DNA of 33,588 nucleotides from Microbacterium sp. (lineage in GTDB: Bacteria > Actinomycetota > Actinomycetes > Actinomycetales > Microbacteriaceae). The first letter of the stretch is position 1; each line of letters opens with the position of its first letter. The DNA is taken from the NCBI GenBank assembly GCA_031177765.1, contig JAPSKH010000021.1, forward strand, positions 1-33,588. The letters run 5' to 3'. The position numbers and the translations under genes are program-made. The notes below the pieces were generated by a model. It searched no databases, was not told where the DNA came from, and saw only the letters and a list, made by a program, of their open reading frames with translations. Shown piece by piece: positions 30,985-33,588 of the stretch.

Positions 30985-32547
30985 TCAGTCCTCGCTCTGG
31001 TACACGAGCTCGCCGAGCCGCTGGATCACCGAAGATTCCACCAGGCCGCCGTCGCCGGTGATCCGGCAGCCCAGCTGCTCGAAGGCCGTGCTCCACGCCA
31101 TCGGCTCGCAGGTGTAGGTCGCGGAGGAGTGCATGTGCGTGACGTCGTTCGTGTAGTACTGGCCCGAGAAGCTGGAGGTCGTCGTTCCCGTGAGGCCGCA
31201 CGGTGAGTAGATCATGATGTGGACATCGGGGTCGATGGACCCCGAGACGTCGAACTTGTCGTTCTGCGAGCCGTTGCCGCAGTGCGGCACGGGCTCGCCG
31301 CCGCTGAAGTTGCGACTGGCGTCCGAGTGCACGAAAACCATCTGGTGCGGCCCGCCGGCTTCGCTGATCGTGCCGCTGACGGAGACGACCATCCTCACCG
31401 ACGGCTTCGCGATGAAGACCGCGTCTCGGCGCACGGTCGCCCCGTTCAGCGAGATCGTCACGGCGCCGTTCCCGCACGAGGTGAAGTCCAGCACGAGGGG
31501 GTCCCCGGCGGTGGAGAGCAGCGACGCGATGGTCGGGCTCGGGTTGTTGCTCACCAGACGGCAGGGATCGGTTGCGGCGTAGGCGGCGCCCCAGCCGGTG
31601 TTGTCGAGGTCGATCCAGCGTGTCGCTGCTCCCAGCCACGAGAGAGTCGGCGTGAACACCGGGTCGCTCGTGTGCGACGGGGTTCGCGTGCCGTCGACGG
31701 TCCATTTGGAGCCGACCGTGATCGCGCCGCGCGACGTGAGGCTTCCGGTGACCCGCGCTGGGGTGCTTCCCTCATCGGTCAGCGTGATCGGCCCCTTGGC
31801 GGTGATGCTGCCTTCGATGAGCGCGCCGCCGTTGGCCGAGATCCTCACCGCGCCGTTGGTGGTGATGTTCCCTCGGATCGTGACGGCCTGACTCGAGCTC
31901 GTCACGTCGCCGCTGGCCCACACGTTCCCGTTGATGGTGCAGTTGTTGCTGAGCTCGACCGTGCCCTCGAGCACGTACAGGTCGCCGTCGAGCACCCCGC
32001 CGATGTTGCACGACCAGTCACCGTGGCGAAGAACGAGGTCGCCGGTGTAGCGCGAGACGCCGGCGTTGAAGCTGCCCGAGAAGTACGTGACGACACCGCC
32101 GGGCGTCTCGGAGGGGAAGACCTGCCAGGGGTAGACCGAGTCGATCGTCGTGGTGGATCCGTCCGGCGCGGTTCCGGTGGACCGGATCACGACGTACCGG
32201 CTCTCGCGGGTCGGGCATCCCGCGGTCACCCCCGGGTCGGTGGCGGTGTCGGGGCGATCCCCCGTGGTGACGAAGATGGCGCTCTCGTAGCGCGGTGTCG
32301 TTCCCGAGAACGTCGTGCTCGCGCAGCCCCGGGCCAGCGCGGCGACGGCGACGTCGCGCCCGGACTCGGCCGCGACGAACGCCTGCGTGTCGTTCCTGGT
32401 GGCGTCGTTCCTGGTGACGGTGAAGATGACGGATGCTGCGACGGTGCTCGCGACGATGAACCCGACGAGCATGACCACGAGGACGGTGATCAGAACGGCA
32501 CCGTCGTCGTCCCCGCGCGGACGCCGGATCCGTGTGTTCACCAGCAC
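30985..32547 (-). CDS. PilX-like pilus protein with beta-repeat region, possible tip or surface component
   Basis: 520 aa. The N-terminus resembles PilX-type minor pilins: GAVLITVLVVMLVGFIVAS as a single hydrophobic helix (about 16-42), then VAAESGRDVAVAALA. The Glu5 of classical prepilins is not clear, so cleavage by PilD is uncertain. Residues about 155-286 are a run of short beta strands with turns (DLYVLEGTVELSNNCTINGN, then NVWASGDV, IRGNITTNGAVRIS and LIEGSITAKGPITL), resembling a polymer-forming or beta-solenoid region. Ten Cys in the extracytoplasmic part suggest disulfides. Start: GTG 32547 has a GGTGAG-type site; GTG 32541, which overlaps the pilW stop as GTGA, is the alternative. 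Much longer than ordinary PilX; an adhesive or priming role is inferred only. Confidence 0.78.
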   Translation of the reverse strand: MLVNTRIRRPRGDDDGAVLITVLVVMLVGFIVASTVAASVIFTVTRNDATRNDTQAFVAAESGRDVAVAALARGCASTTFSGTTPRYESAIFVTTGDRPDTATDPGVTAGCPTRESRYVVIRSTGTAPDGSTTTIDSVYPWQVFPSETPGGVVTYFSGSFNAGVSRYTGDLVLRHGDWSCNIGGVLDGDLYVLEGTVELSNNCTINGNVWASGDVTSSSQAVTIRGNITTNGAVRISANGGALIEGSITAKGPITLTDEGSTPARVTGSLTSRGAITVGSKWTVDGTRTPSHTSDPVFTPTLSWLGAATRWIDLDNTGWGAAYAATDPCRLVSNNPSPTIASLLSTAGDPLVLDFTSCGNGAVTISLNGATVRRDAVFIAKPSVRMVVSVSGTISEAGGPHQMVFVHSDASRNFSGGEPVPHCGNGSQNDKFDVSGSIDPDVHIMIYSPCGLTGTTTSSFSGQYYTNDVTHMHSSATYTCEPMAWSTAFEQLGCRITGDGGLVESSVIQRLGELVYQSED

Positions 32548-33059
32548 GGTGCGCTCACCCCCGTCGCCGCCGAGCGGGAGGCCGCTTCGCCGAGGAATCT
32601 CACGGACGCGGAATCGGTCCGGACATCGAACGCGTACCTCACCGTGTCACCGGATCGGGTGAAGTAGTCGGCGCCGTCCGCGCGGGCGATGCCCTGCTGC
32701 CAGGGTGTCCACGTGCTGGGGTCGGTCAGCGTCGCCGAGGACTGCGAGAAGCGCGCGGTTCCGTCTGTCAGGAAGAACCCTTGGCATTCGAGGCTGCCAT
32801 CGAGCGACGTGCGCACCCGGAGCTGCGAGCCGTCGGCGGAGACGTCGAACTCGAGTGCGTTGCGCACGGCGCGCTCGATCGTGGCACCCATCGTCTGTCC
32901 TCGGTTGGTGGCGGTGTTGACGCTGTCGACATCGCGCTGGGTCGTCCACGAGAGCACGAGCACCGTGGTGATCGCGCTCAGCGCGAGCAGGGCCAGCATC
33001 ATCGCGATGATCAGCTCCACCAGCGTCAGCCCGGCCTCGGCGCTGTCATCGCGGGTCAT
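32538..33059 (-). CDS. PilW-like minor pilin
   Basis: 173 aa. Class III prepilin signal: a short leader MTRDDSAEAG, then LTLVELIIAMMLALLALSAI, with cleavage after Gly10 and Glu at position 5 of the mature protein. The soluble part has two Cys (in LECQGFF and the last residues APCW) that could form one disulfide. ATG 33059 overlaps the pilV stop (ATGA); the frame is open further upstream inside pilV but not used. Assignment to PilW rather than another minor pilin is by size and order. Confidence 0.88.
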   Translation of the reverse strand: MTRDDSAEAGLTLVELIIAMMLALLALSAITTVLVLSWTTQRDVDSVNTATNRGQTMGATIERAVRNALEFDVSADGSQLRVRTSLDGSLECQGFFLTDGTARFSQSSATLTDPSTWTPWQQGIARADGADYFTRSGDTVRYAFDVRTDSASVRFLGEAASRSAATGVSAPCW

Positions 33060-33430
33060 GGCACGTACACGATGGCGGTCAGGTCCGCGAGTCGGTCGCC
33101 GCTCCCGTCGACAGCCGTCAGTCGCACACTGACGGTCTTGTTCGTCGAGGGACAGGCACCGGAGGTGCCCGAGATGACGATGCTCTGGCCGGAACCGGTC
33201 GTGATGGTGCGACTGGCGGTCGCAGTGGCGATCTGCGCGCACGTGGGGTTCTCGCGGGTCTCCTCGAGCAGCGCGTGGATCTGACGAGAGGCCGTCGCCG
33301 TTGCGGACTGCTGCACGGAGAGAAGGAGGCCCTGCCACAGCGCCGGAAGGATCGCGACCGCGACCAGCCCGAGGAGGAACATCGCGATGATGACCTCGAC
33401 GAGGCTGAAACCCTCCTCGGTGCGTGTCAC
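33056..33430 (-). CDS. PilV-like minor pilin
   Basis: 124 aa. Class III prepilin signal MTRTEEG then FSLVEVIIAMFLLGLVAVAIL, with cleavage after Gly7 and Glu5 in the mature protein. A short soluble domain follows with two Cys (PTCAQ and GACPS) that may pair. GTG 33430 has an excellent AGGAGGT ribosome binding site 6 bases upstream, which decides the start against longer in-frame versions. It is the first gene of the operon inside the window; two hairpins lie upstream. Confidence 0.9.
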   Translation of the reverse strand: MTRTEEGFSLVEVIIAMFLLGLVAVAILPALWQGLLLSVQQSATATASRQIHALLEETRENPTCAQIATATASRTITTGSGQSIVISGTSGACPSTNKTVSVRLTAVDGSGDRLADLTAIVYVP

Positions 33431-33456
33431 GATGTCACCTCCTGACGAAGCGCTCA

Positions 33457-33494
33457 GGCCAGGGCCGCCCCCCAGGCTTGGGGCGACCCTGGCC
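33457..33494 (-). terminator. Strong hairpin upstream of pilV
   Basis: 33457-33471 pairs with 33480-33494, a 15-bp stem with one G-T pair and an 8-base loop. It stands 26 bases before the pilV start on the transcribed strand and lacks a T tract. It could be a leaky terminator behind a pilin gene outside the window, or an mRNA-stabilising stem. Confidence 0.6.
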
Positions 33495-33550
33495 GGTCTG
33501 ATGCGGCGCGGTTCGGGTGTCACGCCGGCGATCGGTCGGGCGGACCAGGC

Positions 33551-33574
33551 CCGGCGCTCCCTCCCTAGCGCCGG
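33551..33574. terminator. Second hairpin upstream of pilV
   Basis: CCGGCGCT (33551-33558) pairs with AGCGCCGG (33567-33574) around an 8-base loop. The short sequence CGGACCAGGC recurs at 33541 and 33572. The stretch 33431-33588 has no gene that I can support. Confidence 0.5.
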
Positions 33575-33588
33575 ACCAGGCCGGTCAG

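Noticed and set aside
28431..31705. Upstream extension of the pilN frame to over 1000 codons
   Set aside because: The extension runs through pilM, pilD and the pilX-like gene in another frame and is Arg-rich; pilN begins at 29071 with a motif-bearing N-terminus coupled to the pilM stop.
1..33588. tRNA, rRNA, CRISPR arrays, insertion sequences or phage genes
   Set aside because: I looked for tRNA-like cloverleaf ends, spaced repeats, transposase motifs and terminal inverted repeats and found none that could be supported.

Overview
The window is a GC-rich actinobacterial chromosome segment. Codon use, the gene set and the short promoters fit a member of the Microbacteriaceae (Microbacterium or a close relative), although no rRNA or other decisive marker is present. 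It is almost fully coding. I see no tRNA, rRNA, CRISPR array, insertion sequence or prophage gene.

Left part (1-5118): class II DAHP synthase, a PlsC-type acyltransferase and a ROK glucokinase lie on the minus strand, and a FadD15-like acyl-CoA ligase diverges from glk. This order matches the aroG/plsC/glk/fadD neighbourhood known in Mycobacterium and Corynebacterium. An 18-bp perfect inverted repeat separates the ligase from the next block. Middle-left (5119-11637): pyruvate carboxylase, a MinD-like ATPase with a long acidic N-terminus and peptide deformylase form a minus-strand unit, with a second, short ParA-type ATPase divergent from pyc. 11638-13101 holds a PLP trans-sulfuration enzyme behind a regulatory-looking gap with two palindromes.

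Centre (13103-18134): a second MerR regulator, the FtsR-like MerR regulator and the FHA protein GarA/OdhI lie on the minus strand. A small Cys-motif protein, a cytosolic four-helix copper storage protein (Csp) and a membrane-anchored CopC protein follow, and then dihydrolipoamide dehydrogenase. GarA/OdhI proteins inhibit 2-oxoglutarate dehydrogenase, whose E3 subunit is Lpd, so regulator and target complex are neighbours here. 18212-23541 holds a CYTH protein, a 75-aa protein, alpha-glucan phosphorylase with a LacI/cre-like operator on its promoter, NAD(P)H-hydrate epimerase and a BrkB-family membrane protein.

Right part (23637-33588): a monoderm type IV pilus locus. pilB is on the plus strand. 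Convergent to it is a tightly overlapping minus-strand operon pilV-pilW-pilX-like-pilD-pilM-pilN-pilO-pilT-pilC, whose upstream end (probably a major pilin gene) lies beyond the window. Two strong hairpins precede pilV. No secretin or PilP is present, as expected for a cell with one membrane.

A recurring pattern is a TAnnnT -10 hexamer placed so that transcription should begin on the start codon. Seven genes look leaderless. The most interesting items are this leaderless set, the glgP operator, the extremely Met/Cys-rich Csp protein next to copC, the beta-repeat PilX-like protein, the Ala/Pro insertion in PilO, and the EspI-like MinD ATPase without any ESX genes.
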